Positions 25,498 through 35,400 of a stretch of 64,000 nucleotides of DNA are shown piece by piece. Each line of letters starts with the position of its first letter. Positions within the stretch are counted from its first letter, which is position 1. The stretch covers positions 1 to 64,000 of the forward strand of contig SVEB01000011.1 of NCBI GenBank assembly GCA_015057635.1, written 5' to 3'. The translations under genes and the position numbers were made by a program. This DNA is from Lachnospiraceae bacterium (lineage in GTDB: Bacteria > Bacillota > Clostridia > Lachnospirales > Lachnospiraceae). The notes under the pieces were generated by a model. It was not told where the DNA came from, ran no database searches, and was given only the letters and a program-made list of their open reading frames with translations.

Positions 25498-26646
25498 TTA
25501 GATAAGCTCCTTAACTGCATTGCTTACAACTTCACATACCCTTGGATCAAATGCTTCTGGCATAATGAAGTTCTCGTTTAATTCTTCGTCGCTTACAAGC
25601 GCTGCGATTGCCTTTGCTGCTGCAAGCTTCATGTCTTCGGTAATCTGAGTGGCACGTCCTTCTAAGGCGCCTTTAAAGATGCCAGGGAATGCGACTACAT
25701 TATTGACCTGATTTGGGAAATCGCTTCTTCCGGTGCCGACAACTTTTGCTCCGGCTTCTTTTGCAAGGTCCGGCATGATCTCAGGAACTGGATTTGCCAT
25801 GGCAAACAGGATGGAGTCCTTATTCATGGAAGCAACCATTTCCTTTGTCACGATATTCGGAGCGGATACTCCGACAAAGATGTCTGCGCCTTTTAATGCG
25901 TCCGCAAGGCTTCCTGTGGCACCTTCTAAATTGGTGATATCCATCATCTGCTTCTGCATCCAGTTTAAATCCGGTGTTTCTTTTGATAAAATACCGGAAC
26001 GGTCGCATAAGGTCAGGTGTTTGAAGCCATAATTTAATAGAAGCTTGCTGATTGCGATTCCGGCAGAACCGGCACCGTTTACTACGACTTTGCATTCCTC
26101 TTTCTTTTTGCCGGTTACTTTTAAGGCATTGATAATGCCGGCAAGAACGACGATTGCAGTGCCGTGCTGATCATCGTGGAATACCGGGATATCTAAAAGT
26201 TCTTTTAATCGGGATTCAATCTCAAAGCATCTTGGAGCGGAGATATCTTCTAAGTTAATTCCGCCGAATGCAGGAGCGATGTTTACGATTGTCTTGATGA
26301 TTTCTTCGGTATCCTGGGTATCTAAGCAGATTGGAAATGCATTCACATTGCCAAATTCTTTAAACAGGACACATTTGCCTTCCATGACAGGCATTGCAGC
26401 TTTTGCCCCGATATTGCCAAGTCCTAAGACTGCGCTTCCATCGCTGATAACGGCAACCGTGTTGGATTTGATCGTATAGCGGTAGGCAGCGTCCGGATCC
26501 TTTGCGATGACCTTACAAGGTTCTGCAACGCCCGGTGTGTAAGCGAGTGCTAAGTCTTCTCTTGATTTTACATGGCATTTTGCGACGGTTTCTAATTTAC
26601 CGTTCCACTCTTCGTGTAGTTGTAATGCTTCTTCATTCAGTGTCAT
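25498..26646 (-). CDS. NAD(P)-dependent malic enzyme
   Basis: 382 residues, the short bacterial malic enzyme form. It decarboxylates malate to pyruvate with reduction of NAD or NADP. Visible: the N-terminal substrate loop YTPGVAEPCK, the catalytic and metal region PVFHDDQHGTA, the dinucleotide-binding NGAGSAGIAI, and the C-terminal NPVPEI. I chose ATG 26646, five bases after GGAGG; the 21-codon upstream extension lacks support. It heads a minus-strand operon with the radical SAM and DUF4364 genes. Confidence 0.93.
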   Translation of the reverse strand: MTLNEEALQLHEEWNGKLETVAKCHVKSREDLALAYTPGVAEPCKVIAKDPDAAYRYTIKSNTVAVISDGSAVLGLGNIGAKAAMPVMEGKCVLFKEFGNVNAFPICLDTQDTEEIIKTIVNIAPAFGGINLEDISAPRCFEIESRLKELLDIPVFHDDQHGTAIVVLAGIINALKVTGKKKEECKVVVNGAGSAGIAISKLLLNYGFKHLTLCDRSGILSKETPDLNWMQKQMMDITNLEGATGSLADALKGADIFVGVSAPNIVTKEMVASMNKDSILFAMANPVPEIMPDLAKEAGAKVVGTGRSDFPNQVNNVVAFPGIFKGALEGRATQITEDMKLAAAKAIAALVSDEELNENFIMPEAFDPRVCEVVSNAVKELI

Positions 26647-27081
26647 GATGTCCTCCTTAAAGTTATGTTTCTGTGTTTGGCTTATGTAAATAAAGTATCC
26701 GTTTCCCAAAAAATAAAGTTATTTCCTGGCGTGTGCGGCACTATTATTGTGTGCCTAACAATCATGAATTATCATAACACTGTACTGGAGTGAAATCAAG
26801 TAACATGATGGAAAATAAGGAATGCAATCCAAAAAGGAAAGTGTGGGAAAAAGCGTTATTAGATGCCTTTTGGAAGGGAGAATGAAAGAAATGCTTTTTT
26901 TTCTAAATGCAATAGTGTATAATGAAAATGATGAAAATATCTTACATATTCGGAATTACAAGAAAAAAACATATAAAATCATAGACAGTCTTAAATATTA
27001 TAATAAAAATAGTCTAAATCATTTCCGATTAAAAAATCCTCAGAGTCTAAAAGAATAGGGTAGCCAAAAGGAGTCATATGA
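26647..27081 (+). other. divergent intergenic region between malic enzyme and rho
   Basis: No gene. A TATAAT with a weak -35 (near 26917) could serve rho, which would give a leader of about 160 nt. No known riboswitch is visible. A 78-codon plus-strand frame (26822-27058) is Asn/Lys-rich, lacks a ribosome site and is not called. Confidence 0.5.
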
Positions 27082-28758
27082 ATGAACAATCAGTATGAGA
27101 AGATGTCATTAGCAGCATTAAAAGAACTTGCGAAAGAGAAGGGAATCAAAGGTGTATCCGCACTTAGAAAACCAGAACTGACGGAAGTACTGTTGCAGCA
27201 CGATAAGATGGAATCCGAGGATGTAAAGAACGTTCCGGATGAAAAGAAAAAAGAAGAAACAAAGAATGTTTTGCCTGTCACACAGGAGGTACAGCCGCAG
27301 GAAAAACGCGTTAAAGAAAATAGAGATTCTGCAGGCAATTTTAATGCGAATGGAAACGGAACGAATAACGGAGCCAAAACTTATGGTTCTGATTCGAACG
27401 GGAATTTCAATGCAAGACCTCGTCCATATGGACAGACAGGCAATTTTTCAGGTGACAGAGAGAACCGTTCCAAAATCCAGAGAGTGAAAAACGAATATAA
27501 TACGCCAGATACGATGAAGAATGAGATGAATAGAATGGAAGCAAAGACAGATAATAATCGTGGGGATAATTTTAACAGAGATGAAAATAATAGTAGAAAT
27601 AATGTAAACTCCAGTGATTCAGGTCAGCTTGACAGTGGGGAAACAAAGGAAGGAATTTTAGAAGTATTAGCAGATGGATATGGCTTCATCCGCTGTGATA
27701 ATTTCCTTCCGGGAGAGAATGATGTTTACGTATCCCCTGCACAGATTCGAAGACTGAACTTAAAGACCGGTGATATCATTGTTGGAAATACAAAGGTAAG
27801 AAATCAGAATGAAAAATTCAGTGCTCTTTTATATGTAAAAAGCATCAATGGCATGCATCCGTCTGAGGCATTAAAGCGAAAGAAGTTTGAGGATCTGACA
27901 CCGATTTTCCCAAATGAACGCATTCATTTAGAAACGCCGGGATGTGGTGTGGCAATGCGTATGGTCGATATCATTTCCCCGATCGGTAAAGGGCAGAGGG
28001 GTATGATCGTGTCCCAGCCAAAGGCAGGTAAGACGACTTTGTTAAAGCAGATTGCCAAAGCGATGACGATCAATCATCCGGACATGCATCTTATTATTCT
28101 TTTAATCGACGAACGTCCGGAAGAAGTAACCGATATTAAAGAGTCAATTGAAGGCAATAATGTGGAAGTTATCTATTCAACATTTGATGAGCTTCCGGAA
28201 AATCATAAGAGAGTATCGGAGATGGTAATTGAACGTGCAAAACGTCTTGTGGAGCACAAAAAGGAAGTTGTTATCTTATTAGACAGTATCACGAGACTTG
28301 CAAGAGCGTATAACTTAACAGTTCAGGCAAGCGGCCGTACCCTTTCAGGCGGTCTTGATCCGGCGGCTCTTCATATGCCGAAGAAGTTCTTCGGTGCGGC
28401 AAGAAATATGAGAGAAGGCGGAAGCTTAACGATTCTTGCAACCGCATTAGTAGAGACCGGAAGCCGAATGGATGATGTTGTATTCGAAGAATTCAAGGGA
28501 ACCGGTAATATGGAATTAGTATTAGATCGAAGCTTATCCGAAAAGAGAATCTTCCCTGCAATCGATCTTCCAAAGTCCAGCACAAGAAGAGATGATTTGC
28601 TCCTCACTCCGGAAGAGATGGAAGCCAATTATCTGATGAGAAAAGCCTTTAATGGTGCCAAGAGTGATGAAGCAGTAGAACGGATTATCAATCTGTTTTT
28701 ACAGACAAAGAATAACAAAGAATTTGTTGAGATTATTAAAAAGACAAAAATTGTTTAG
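27082..28758 (+). CDS. rho: transcription termination factor Rho with Asn-rich insertion
   Basis: 558 residues, about 130 longer than Bacillus Rho. An N-terminal Rho_N helix bundle (1-40) is followed by a disordered insertion (about 42-188). Its second half is rich in Asn, Gly, Asp and Arg ([21 protein letters not shown]). Then come the cold-shock RNA-binding domain (191-250, [10 protein letters not shown]) and the RecA-type motor with Walker [10 protein letters not shown] near 311 and Walker [11 protein letters not shown]. Rho is a ring helicase that ends untranslated transcripts. AAGGAG lies 10 nt before ATG. The insertion recalls the prion-forming domain described in Clostridium botulinum Rho. 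Confidence 0.96.
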   Translation: MNNQYEKMSLAALKELAKEKGIKGVSALRKPELTEVLLQHDKMESEDVKNVPDEKKKEETKNVLPVTQEVQPQEKRVKENRDSAGNFNANGNGTNNGAKTYGSDSNGNFNARPRPYGQTGNFSGDRENRSKIQRVKNEYNTPDTMKNEMNRMEAKTDNNRGDNFNRDENNSRNNVNSSDSGQLDSGETKEGILEVLADGYGFIRCDNFLPGENDVYVSPAQIRRLNLKTGDIIVGNTKVRNQNEKFSALLYVKSINGMHPSEALKRKKFEDLTPIFPNERIHLETPGCGVAMRMVDIISPIGKGQRGMIVSQPKAGKTTLLKQIAKAMTINHPDMHLIILLIDERPEEVTDIKESIEGNNVEVIYSTFDELPENHKRVSEMVIERAKRLVEHKKEVVILLDSITRLARAYNLTVQASGRTLSGGLDPAALHMPKKFFGAARNMREGGSLTILATALVETGSRMDDVVFEEFKGTGNMELVLDRSLSEKRIFPAIDLPKSSTRRDDLLLTPEEMEANYLMRKAFNGAKSDEAVERIINLFLQTKNNKEFVEIIKKTKIV

Positions 28759-28763
28759 GGGTA

Positions 28764-28792
28764 TTGCATTTTTTGAAATAATATGTTATACT
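28764..28792 (+). promoter_or_regulatory. promoter of rpmE
   Basis: TTGCAT, 17 nt, TATACT, shortly after the rho stop, so rpmE can be expressed independently. Confidence 0.6.
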
Positions 28793-28878
28793 GAGAAAGC
28801 TGTTTATTTGAATGAAAAAGTTTCGTCGGCTTTAATCGATGAACTATCATAGAAATGGGATATAGAGAGGTGAAAAAC

Positions 28879-29085
28879 ATGCAAGAAGCAATTCAGCCAA
28901 AATATTACCAGGCAAAAGTTAGCTGCAACTGCGGTAATGAATTCGTAACTGGTTCCACAAAGGAAGAAATCCACGTTGAAGTTTGTTCAAAGTGTCATTC
29001 TTTCTACACAGGTCAGCAGAAAGCTGCTCAGGCTCGTGGTGCAATTGATAAATTCAATCGTAAGTACGGTTTAGGTAATAAGTAG
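28879..29085 (+). CDS. rpmE: 50S ribosomal protein L31 (zinc type)
   Basis: 68 residues with CNCG and CSKCH, the four zinc ligands of the Cys-containing L31. Zinc-type L31 is normally replaced by a Cys-less paralogue under zinc limitation; no paralogue is in this window. I chose ATG 28879, seven bases after GAGAGGTG; the longer frame from 28855 adds eight residues without a ribosome site. Confidence 0.96.
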   Translation: MQEAIQPKYYQAKVSCNCGNEFVTGSTKEEIHVEVCSKCHSFYTGQQKAAQARGAIDKFNRKYGLGNK

Positions 29086-29112
29086 TTTTATTGATAATAA
29101 AGTATAAAAATC

Positions 29113-29144
29113 AGGTTGAGGTTATATAATCTCAACCTATTTTT
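29113..29144 (+). terminator. terminator after rpmE
   Basis: AGGTTGAG/CTCAACCT stem with a ten-base loop, then ATTTTTAA. Confidence 0.85.
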
Positions 29145-29251
29145 AAATTATGGGGAATTATCATTCCCTGCTTAAAAAAATGAAAATGACATCCTTTTTA
29201 GGATGAATTCTATATAAGTATTTCTCCACCGAAAGAAAAGAGGGGTTAGAG

Positions 29252-30310
29252 ATGAAGTCTTCAGGAATAGGCGGTCAGGCTGTCATGGAAGGCGTCATGA
29301 TGAAAAATGGCGATAAATATGCCGTTGCAGTCCGTAAACCAGACCAAGAAATTGAAGTGCAGGTGAATGAATATGTCAGCCTGCAGAAACGATATCCGGT
29401 ACTTAGGTTTCCGATTATCAGAGGCGTAGCTGCTTTTATTGAGTCTATGATAATCGGAATCAAAACACTCACATATTCTTCCAGTTTCTATGAGGAAGAA
29501 GTGCAAAAGGAAAAAACAAAGAAACAGGAGTTCGTCTCCAACTTCTTGCTGATCTTTACTTCCGTTGCGCTTGCAATCGGAATCTTTATGATCATCCCTT
29601 ATTTTGCATCACGGTTTTTAGGAAAACGTATTGAGTCGCAGGGAGTGTTAAACCTGATTGAAGGTGCAATCCGTATCGTATTGTTCGTCGGATATATTTT
29701 AGCGATCTCTCTTATGCAGGACATTAAGCGAGTCTTTATGTATCATGGAGCAGAGCACAAGTCCATTAACTGTATTGAGCATGGATTAGAGCTTACGGTT
29801 GAGAATGTAAGACGTTCCAGCAAGGAACATAAAAGATGCGGAACAAGCTTTATGTTTTTGGTTATGTTTATCAGCATTATTTTCTTTATGTTCATTCGTG
29901 TGGAATCTCCGGTGCTTCGCCTTGTATACCGTATTGTCCTTGTTCCGGTTGTGGCAGGCGTATCCTATGAATTTATAAAACTTGCCGGAAGCAGTGATTC
30001 TTTATTCGTAAGAATTATAAGCCGTCCGGGTTTATGGCTTCAGGGGCTTACGACAAAAGAACCGGATGATCAGATGATTGAAGTGGCAATCCGTTCTGTG
30101 GAAGCTGTATTTGACTGGAGAGAGTATTTAGAAGAGAATTTCTCAGATGCAAAGACACAGAAAAAACATTCTGAAAAGACAGATGCCGGTAGTAAAAATA
30201 AGAAACCAGTAAAGAATAATAGAGAGACTGTGGATTTTAAAGACGCAGAACTTGAAGAGTTAGAAGAAATTATTCGAAATCAGGAAAAGAAGGCAGAAAA
30301 GAACCATTGA
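29252..30310 (+). CDS. DUF1385 membrane protein
   Basis: 352 residues. The family signature GIGGQAVMEGVMM opens the protein. The conserved polar core MYHGAEHKSINCIEHG (near 170-185) and RCGTSFMF lie among about four membrane segments (about 95-125, 135-160, 205-225, 230-245). The His/Glu-rich core suggests metal binding but no activity is established. The C-terminus is charged. In many Firmicutes it precedes prmC and prfA as here; overlap with prmC is one base. Confidence 0.9.
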   Translation: MKSSGIGGQAVMEGVMMKNGDKYAVAVRKPDQEIEVQVNEYVSLQKRYPVLRFPIIRGVAAFIESMIIGIKTLTYSSSFYEEEVQKEKTKKQEFVSNFLLIFTSVALAIGIFMIIPYFASRFLGKRIESQGVLNLIEGAIRIVLFVGYILAISLMQDIKRVFMYHGAEHKSINCIEHGLELTVENVRRSSKEHKRCGTSFMFLVMFISIIFFMFIRVESPVLRLVYRIVLVPVVAGVSYEFIKLAGSSDSLFVRIISRPGLWLQGLTTKEPDDQMIEVAIRSVEAVFDWREYLEENFSDAKTQKKHSEKTDAGSKNKKPVKNNRETVDFKDAELEELEEIIRNQEKKAEKNH

Positions 30311-31155
30311 TGGAATGTAATAATAACACATATAAAGCGGTGCTTGATGAAGGTGACCTTATCTTGCACCAGGCAGGCATTGAGAATGCCAGACTGGATG
30401 CCTGGTATCTGTTAGAACATGTGACAGGCCTTACAAGAAGTGAGTTTTTCTTTCGCGGGGGGGATGTAATGGATGCCTCTTTATGCGAAACATATAAAGA
30501 ACTGATTGAAAAGCGTGCCAAACATGTGCCGCTTCAGTATATCACAGGGCACCAGGAATTTATGGGACTTGATTTTGTGGTAAGTCCGGCGGTTTTAATA
30601 CCAAGACAGGACACGGAGATTTTAGTAGAAGAAGTAGAGAAAGTCTGTGCCGGAAAGCGCGTGCTTGATATGTGCACCGGTTCCGGCTGCATCGCGATCA
30701 GCCTTAAAAAAAGAGGGCAGGTAACACATGCGGCAGCGGCGGATATCTCGCTTAAGGCACTTGCAGTTGCAAAAGAGAATGCAGCAAGAAATAAAGCAGA
30801 CATTTCATTTATTCATAGCGATATGTTTACGCATATTGAAGAAAAGTATGATATTATTGTATCGAATCCGCCTTATATTGAAACGGAAGTGATCAAAGGT
30901 CTCATGCCGGAAGTTAAGGATTTTGAACCGTTAGGAGCGCTTGACGGGGACGAGGACGGATTGAAGTTTTATCGGATTCTTGCGAAAGAATCAAAAGATT
31001 ATCTGACCGAGAACGGAATGCTGTTCTTAGAGATCGGATGCGAGCAGGCGAAAGATGTTTCAGAGCTGCTTGTAGAGAATGGATTTGAGAATATACGTGT
31101 TGTAAAAGACTATGCAGGTCTTGACCGAGTGGTAGCCGCACAGCTTAAATCCTAA
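30310..31155 (+). CDS. prmC: peptide chain release factor N5-glutamine methyltransferase
   Basis: 281 residues. The N-terminal helical domain is followed by a SAM-dependent domain with [14 protein letters not shown] and the NPPY catalytic motif ([10 protein letters not shown]). It methylates the Gln of the GGQ loop of release factors, and its substrate RF1 is encoded next. I chose ATG 30310, overlapping the DUF1385 stop (TGATG); a TTG three bases earlier is also in frame. Confidence 0.95.
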   Translation: MECNNNTYKAVLDEGDLILHQAGIENARLDAWYLLEHVTGLTRSEFFFRGGDVMDASLCETYKELIEKRAKHVPLQYITGHQEFMGLDFVVSPAVLIPRQDTEILVEEVEKVCAGKRVLDMCTGSGCIAISLKKRGQVTHAAAADISLKALAVAKENAARNKADISFIHSDMFTHIEEKYDIIVSNPPYIETEVIKGLMPEVKDFEPLGALDGDEDGLKFYRILAKESKDYLTENGMLFLEIGCEQAKDVSELLVENGFENIRVVKDYAGLDRVVAAQLKS

Positions 31156-31180
31156 GCAATTGTTTTATGGAGGAAATATC

Positions 31181-32257
31181 ATGTTTGACAAGTTAGAAGA
31201 TTTACTGATCCGTTTTCAGGAAATTCAGAATGAATTAAATGAACCAACGGTAACAAACGATCAGGCGAGATTTCGTAAGTTAATGAAGGAACAGAATGAT
31301 CTAAGCCCAATCGTGGATAAATACTTAGAATACAAGGATACAAAGAAAAACATCGAAGACAGCTTAGAGATGTTAGAAGAAGAAAGCGATGAAGAATTAA
31401 GAGAGCTTGCAAAAGAAGAATTAAATGAAAGCAAGGCAAATCTTGAAGTGATTGAAAATGAATTAAAGATTCTTTTAATTCCAAAGGACCCTAACGATGA
31501 CAAGAACGTTATCGTAGAAATCAGAGCCGGCGCAGGCGGTGACGAAGCGGCATTATTTGCAGCGGAACTATATAGAATGTATACAAAGTATGCAGAAACC
31601 ATGCGTTGGAAGACAGAACTTATGAACATCAATGAAAACGGAATCGGTGGTTTCAAAGAAGCGGTGTTCATGATCACAGGTCAGGGCGCTTACTCTAAAT
31701 TAAAATATGAAAGCGGTGTACACCGTGTACAGCGTATCCCGGCAACAGAATCCGGCGGACGTATCCATACATCCACTGTAACAGTAGCAATCATGCCGGA
31801 AGCAGAAGAAGTAGACGTTTACATCGATATGAACGACTGTCGTTTCGACGTATTCCGTTCTTCCGGTAACGGTGGACAGTGCGTTAATACAACTGACTCC
31901 GCGGTTCGTTTAACACATATCCCAACAGGTATCGTAATCTCCTGTCAGGATGAAAAATCTCAGTTAAAGAACAGAGATAAAGCGTTAAAAGTACTTCGAA
32001 GCAAGTTATATGAACTAGAGATGGAAAAAGCGAAGAGTGCAGAAGCTGCGGCAAGAAAGTCTCAGGTAGGTACTGGTGACCGTTCTGAAAAGATCCGTAC
32101 TTATAACTTCCCACAGGGACGTTGCACCGATCATAGAATCAAGTTAACAACTCACCGTCTTGATGACATCATGAACGGTGATTTACAGGAAATCATTGAT
32201 AGCTTAACAGCGGCAGATCAGGCAGCAAAATTAAGCAACATGCAGGAAGAAAATTAA
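31181..32257 (+). CDS. prfA: peptide chain release factor 1
   Basis: 358 residues. The stop-codon-reading PAT tripeptide occurs in [10 protein letters not shown], and the peptidyl-hydrolase GGQ loop in [11 protein letters not shown], which carries the Gln methylated by PrmC. It recognises UAA and UAG. I chose ATG 31181, eight bases after GGAGG; the longer frame from 31160 has no ribosome site. Codon use is narrow, as in tig. A GC-rich terminator follows. Confidence 0.96.
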   Translation: MFDKLEDLLIRFQEIQNELNEPTVTNDQARFRKLMKEQNDLSPIVDKYLEYKDTKKNIEDSLEMLEEESDEELRELAKEELNESKANLEVIENELKILLIPKDPNDDKNVIVEIRAGAGGDEAALFAAELYRMYTKYAETMRWKTELMNINENGIGGFKEAVFMITGQGAYSKLKYESGVHRVQRIPATESGGRIHTSTVTVAIMPEAEEVDVYIDMNDCRFDVFRSSGNGGQCVNTTDSAVRLTHIPTGIVISCQDEKSQLKNRDKALKVLRSKLYELEMEKAKSAEAAARKSQVGTGDRSEKIRTYNFPQGRCTDHRIKLTTHRLDDIMNGDLQEIIDSLTAADQAAKLSNMQEEN

Positions 32258-32263
32258 GAATAT

Positions 32264-32295
32264 GGGGGTGTCTGCTTAGGCGGCACCCCCCTGTT
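32264..32295 (+). terminator. hairpin after prfA
   Basis: GGGGGTGTC/GGCACCCCC with an intervening loop, then a weak U-tract (TGTTT). Some readthrough to ktrB is possible. Confidence 0.7.
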
Positions 32296-32317
32296 TAGAA
32301 TATAAGGAGGCAAAGGA

Positions 32318-33685
32318 ATGCTTCATAAAAAACGAAAGTTTTCTACCACCAGATTAATTGTAATGGGGTTTCTTGGGGGGATTATATTAGGGACGATATT
32401 ATTATCCCTGCCAATCGCGACAAGGGATGGGAGCATTACTCCACTTGTTGATTCTTTTTTTACAGCGACTACATCCTTATGTGTGACAGGCCTTACGACC
32501 GTGACCACAGCTGAACACTGGAGTCTGTTCGGACAGTTCGTGATTCTGTTTCTGATTCAGTTCGGAGGGCTTGGCGTTGTTACCTTTACGACTACAATTC
32601 TGTTGCTGCTTGGAAAAAAAGTGACGTTGTCAGATCGTCTGCTGATCCAGGATTCCTATAACCTGGATACCTTAAGCGGATTAGTAAAGCTGACAAAGAA
32701 GATTATATATTGTACCCTGATCGTAGAAGGGATCGGCGCTCTTTTTTATTCCTTTCAGTTTATTCCGGAGTATGGTTTTCTTAAGGGATTGTGGTTTGCC
32801 ATCTTTCATGCGATCTCCGCATTCTGCAATGCTGGAATCGATTTAGTGGGGGGGACTAGCTTTGTTGCTTATCGTGATAATGTGCTTATGAATATCACAA
32901 CAATGCTTTTAATTGTAGTGGGCGGTATCGGATTTCCGGTATGGTGGGATATTGCAAGAGTGACAAAGTCCGTTAAGAGGGGCGAAAACAGATTCCGTGA
33001 TTTCTTTAAAAAGCTGAATGTGCATTCAAAAGTTGTAATCCTTGTGACCGCTATTTTAATCGTAGGCGGGACCATTCTTACATTCGTTCTGGAATTTAAA
33101 AATCCCGAGACAATCGGAAATCTTCCGTTAGGCAATAAGATTATGGCATCCTTATTCCAGTCCGTGACCACAAGAACAGCAGGCTTCGCAATGATTCCGC
33201 AGGAAAACTTTGAGCATGCTACAAGTGTTGTATACTTAGTGCTGATGTTTATCGGTGGATCTCCATCCGGCACTGCCGGCGGTGTCAAGACGGTGACGGT
33301 GGCATTTATCTTAATATCAACCATTTCCCTGATTCAGGGCAAAAAAGATGCGGAAATATTCAAGCGAAAAGTAGCCGATCATTATATTAGAAAAGCAATG
33401 GCAGTCATTGTCGTAAGTTTCTCTGTTTTAATCGTAACAACCGTGATGCTTACTGCAATTGAGGACAGCAGTTTTTTAGATACGGTGTATGAAACTACGT
33501 CTGCGATCGCTACCGTAGGGCTTACAAGAGCAATGACAGGAACCCTTTCGGCAGCAGGAAAGATCGTGATTATTGTGACTATGTTCTTAGGGCGTATTGG
33601 TCCGATCACCATGGCGTTAGCATTTAATGCAAATAAGCACAGAGCAGAGAGAGCTTTGCCGGAAGGCAGATTCTTAGTTGGATAG
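32318..33685 (+). CDS. ktrB: potassium uptake channel subunit (TrkH/KtrB family)
   Basis: 455 residues, four repeats of the membrane-pore-membrane unit. The four selectivity-filter Gly positions are visible in CVTGLTT, CNAGIDL, RTAGFAM and ATVGLTR. It forms the K+ (or Na+-coupled K+) permeation path in the membrane. AAGGAGG precedes ATG. It is followed after 51 nt by the RCK subunit, making a standard two-gene Ktr system. Confidence 0.94.
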   Translation: MLHKKRKFSTTRLIVMGFLGGIILGTILLSLPIATRDGSITPLVDSFFTATTSLCVTGLTTVTTAEHWSLFGQFVILFLIQFGGLGVVTFTTTILLLLGKKVTLSDRLLIQDSYNLDTLSGLVKLTKKIIYCTLIVEGIGALFYSFQFIPEYGFLKGLWFAIFHAISAFCNAGIDLVGGTSFVAYRDNVLMNITTMLLIVVGGIGFPVWWDIARVTKSVKRGENRFRDFFKKLNVHSKVVILVTAILIVGGTILTFVLEFKNPETIGNLPLGNKIMASLFQSVTTRTAGFAMIPQENFEHATSVVYLVLMFIGGSPSGTAGGVKTVTVAFILISTISLIQGKKDAEIFKRKVADHYIRKAMAVIVVSFSVLIVTTVMLTAIEDSSFLDTVYETTSAIATVGLTRAMTGTLSAAGKIVIIVTMFLGRIGPITMALAFNANKHRAERALPEGRFLVG

Positions 33686-33736
33686 AAGCATGAGAGTACA
33701 GATAGTATGGGAAAAGATTAGCAATCGGAGGTAAGT

Positions 33737-34390
33737 ATGGCGAAGAAGGAATTCGTAGTATTTGGATTAGGTCGTTTTGGGACAAGCGTTGCAACTACGT
33801 TAGCAGAGAGCGGATGTGAAGTGTTAGCGGTGGATGCAGATGAAGATAAAGTGCATGAAATTGCGGATTTTGTGACATATGCGGTAAAAGCAGACATTAC
33901 AGACGGAGATGCGTTAGCATCGCTCGGGATTGGAAACTTTGACGGCGCAATTGTAGCAATCGGCAAAAACCTGGAAGCAAGCGTGATGGCAACTATTTTA
34001 GTAAAGGAATTAGGAGTTCCTTATGTATTAGCAAAGGCACAGAATGAGATCCATGCAAAGGTGTTAAAGAAAGTCGGAGCGGATATGGTTGTATTCCCGG
34101 AAAAGGAAACTGGTATCCGAATTGCTAATAATCTGATTATGGGCAATTTCTTTGATGCAGTAGAGCTTTCCTCCACATTCAGCATGATGGAGTTAGATGC
34201 GCCGGATGAGTGGGTCGGAAAGAGTCTGCGTGAACTGAATCTGCGTGCAAAGAATAAAATTAATGTAATCGCGATTAAGCGCGCAGAAGTGTTAGATATT
34301 AACCCGGATGCGGATATGCCGATCAACCGCAACGATATCCTTGTCGTAATCGGAAAGAATGAGCAGTTAAACAGACTTGCCAATAAGTAA
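33737..34390 (+). CDS. ktrA: KtrA/TrkA-type RCK regulatory subunit
   Basis: 217 residues. The N-terminal RCK_N Rossmann domain has the nucleotide-binding GLGRFGTSVA and VDADEDKV. The C-terminal RCK_C domain follows (about 140-217), a possible cyclic di-AMP site in Firmicutes. It gates KtrB from the cytoplasm in response to ATP/ADP. GGAGG lies 7 nt before ATG. Confidence 0.94.
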   Translation: MAKKEFVVFGLGRFGTSVATTLAESGCEVLAVDADEDKVHEIADFVTYAVKADITDGDALASLGIGNFDGAIVAIGKNLEASVMATILVKELGVPYVLAKAQNEIHAKVLKKVGADMVVFPEKETGIRIANNLIMGNFFDAVELSSTFSMMELDAPDEWVGKSLRELNLRAKNKINVIAIKRAEVLDINPDADMPINRNDILVVIGKNEQLNRLANK

Positions 34391-34411
34391 AATAGAGTAT
34401 AAGGTGTAATT

Positions 34412-35206
34412 ATGATTAGTAGCGTTAGCAATGCACAAATTAAAAATATTATGAAGCTGCAGACAAAAGCAAAGGAGCGCAATGAACAGGGCGTATTCGT
34501 CTGCGAAGGCCGCAAGATGTTTGAAGAGGCCAGACAGGCAGAACATGTAAGCCTTAAAAAGACTTACGTTTCCGAGAGCTTTTATGAGGAAATGACAGCA
34601 AAAGAGTCCGGTTACTTTGATGGGACCGATTATGAGATCGTATCGGAATCGGTATTTAAGCAGATTTCTGAGACTATGACTCCGCAAGGCGTATTAGCGG
34701 TAGTGACAAGGCCAAAACATTCCTTAGAAGAAATGATCAAAGGGAATAGCGGTACTTATGTGGTTCTTGAGGATGTCAGAGACCCTGGAAACTTAGGTAC
34801 CATCGTGCGTACAGCCGAAGGCGCAGGGGTAAAGGGCATTATCTTAAGCCGCGGATGCGTGGATATCTTTAATCCAAAAGTAATCCGTTCTACAATGGGC
34901 GCGATTTACCGCATGCCGTTTGTATATGTGGAAGACCTTTTAGGCACTCTTGAAATCATGAAACAGCATGATATTTCCGTCTATGCCGCTCACTTAGAAG
35001 GTGCGGTATTCTATGATGAGGTCGAGTACAGCAAAAAGACTGCCATTATGATTGGAAATGAAGGAAACGGTCTTACAAGAGAGGCGGCTGATGCTGCTAC
35101 ATCCTATATCAAGATTCCGATGGAAGGCAATGTGGAATCCCTGAATGCCGGTATTGCGGCGGCAGTTCTGATGTATGAGGTATATCGTCAGAATAGAAGA
35201 CGATAG
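34412..35206 (+). CDS. TrmH/SpoU family RNA 2-prime-O-methyltransferase
   Basis: 264 residues. A small N-terminal substrate-binding domain (about 1-95) precedes the SPOUT knot: motif 1 LEDVRDPGNLGTIVRTAEG, motif 2 MIGNEGNGLT and motif 3 IPMEGNVESLNAGIAAAVLMYE. It methylates a ribose in rRNA or tRNA. RlmB-like 23S rRNA activity is plausible but the target is not determined by sequence. It follows ktrA by 21 nt, so is likely the last gene of the operon. A 20-bp terminator follows. Confidence 0.93.
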   Translation: MISSVSNAQIKNIMKLQTKAKERNEQGVFVCEGRKMFEEARQAEHVSLKKTYVSESFYEEMTAKESGYFDGTDYEIVSESVFKQISETMTPQGVLAVVTRPKHSLEEMIKGNSGTYVVLEDVRDPGNLGTIVRTAEGAGVKGIILSRGCVDIFNPKVIRSTMGAIYRMPFVYVEDLLGTLEIMKQHDISVYAAHLEGAVFYDEVEYSKKTAIMIGNEGNGLTREAADAATSYIKIPMEGNVESLNAGIAAAVLMYEVYRQNRRR

Positions 35207-35224
35207 AAAATCGAAAAATAAAAG

Positions 35225-35283
35225 AAAAAGCATTACAAAATAGTCAGCTAGATGTCAAATTGACTATTTTGTAATGCTTTTTT
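35225..35283 (+). terminator. long intrinsic terminator after the TrmH-family gene
   Basis: Perfect stem of about 20 bp (GCATTACAAAATAGTCA with TGACTATTTTGTAATGC), 14-nt loop, T-run of seven or more. Confidence 0.92.
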
Positions 35284-35338
35284 TAGTGATAAAAGTTAAC
35301 ATAGCAGTAATTTGTCAATGAAAAGCATGTATTTCGGC

Positions 35339-35367
35339 TTTCCAAATAGCAGAATATACGGTATAAT
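35339..35367 (+). promoter_or_regulatory. probable promoter of the membrane coiled-coil gene
   Basis: TTTCCA, 17 nt, TATAAT, 33 nt before the GTG start. Confidence 0.5.
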
Positions 35368-35400
35368 AAAAGTAAATTTCTGGAAAGGAAGGCGTGGGTT

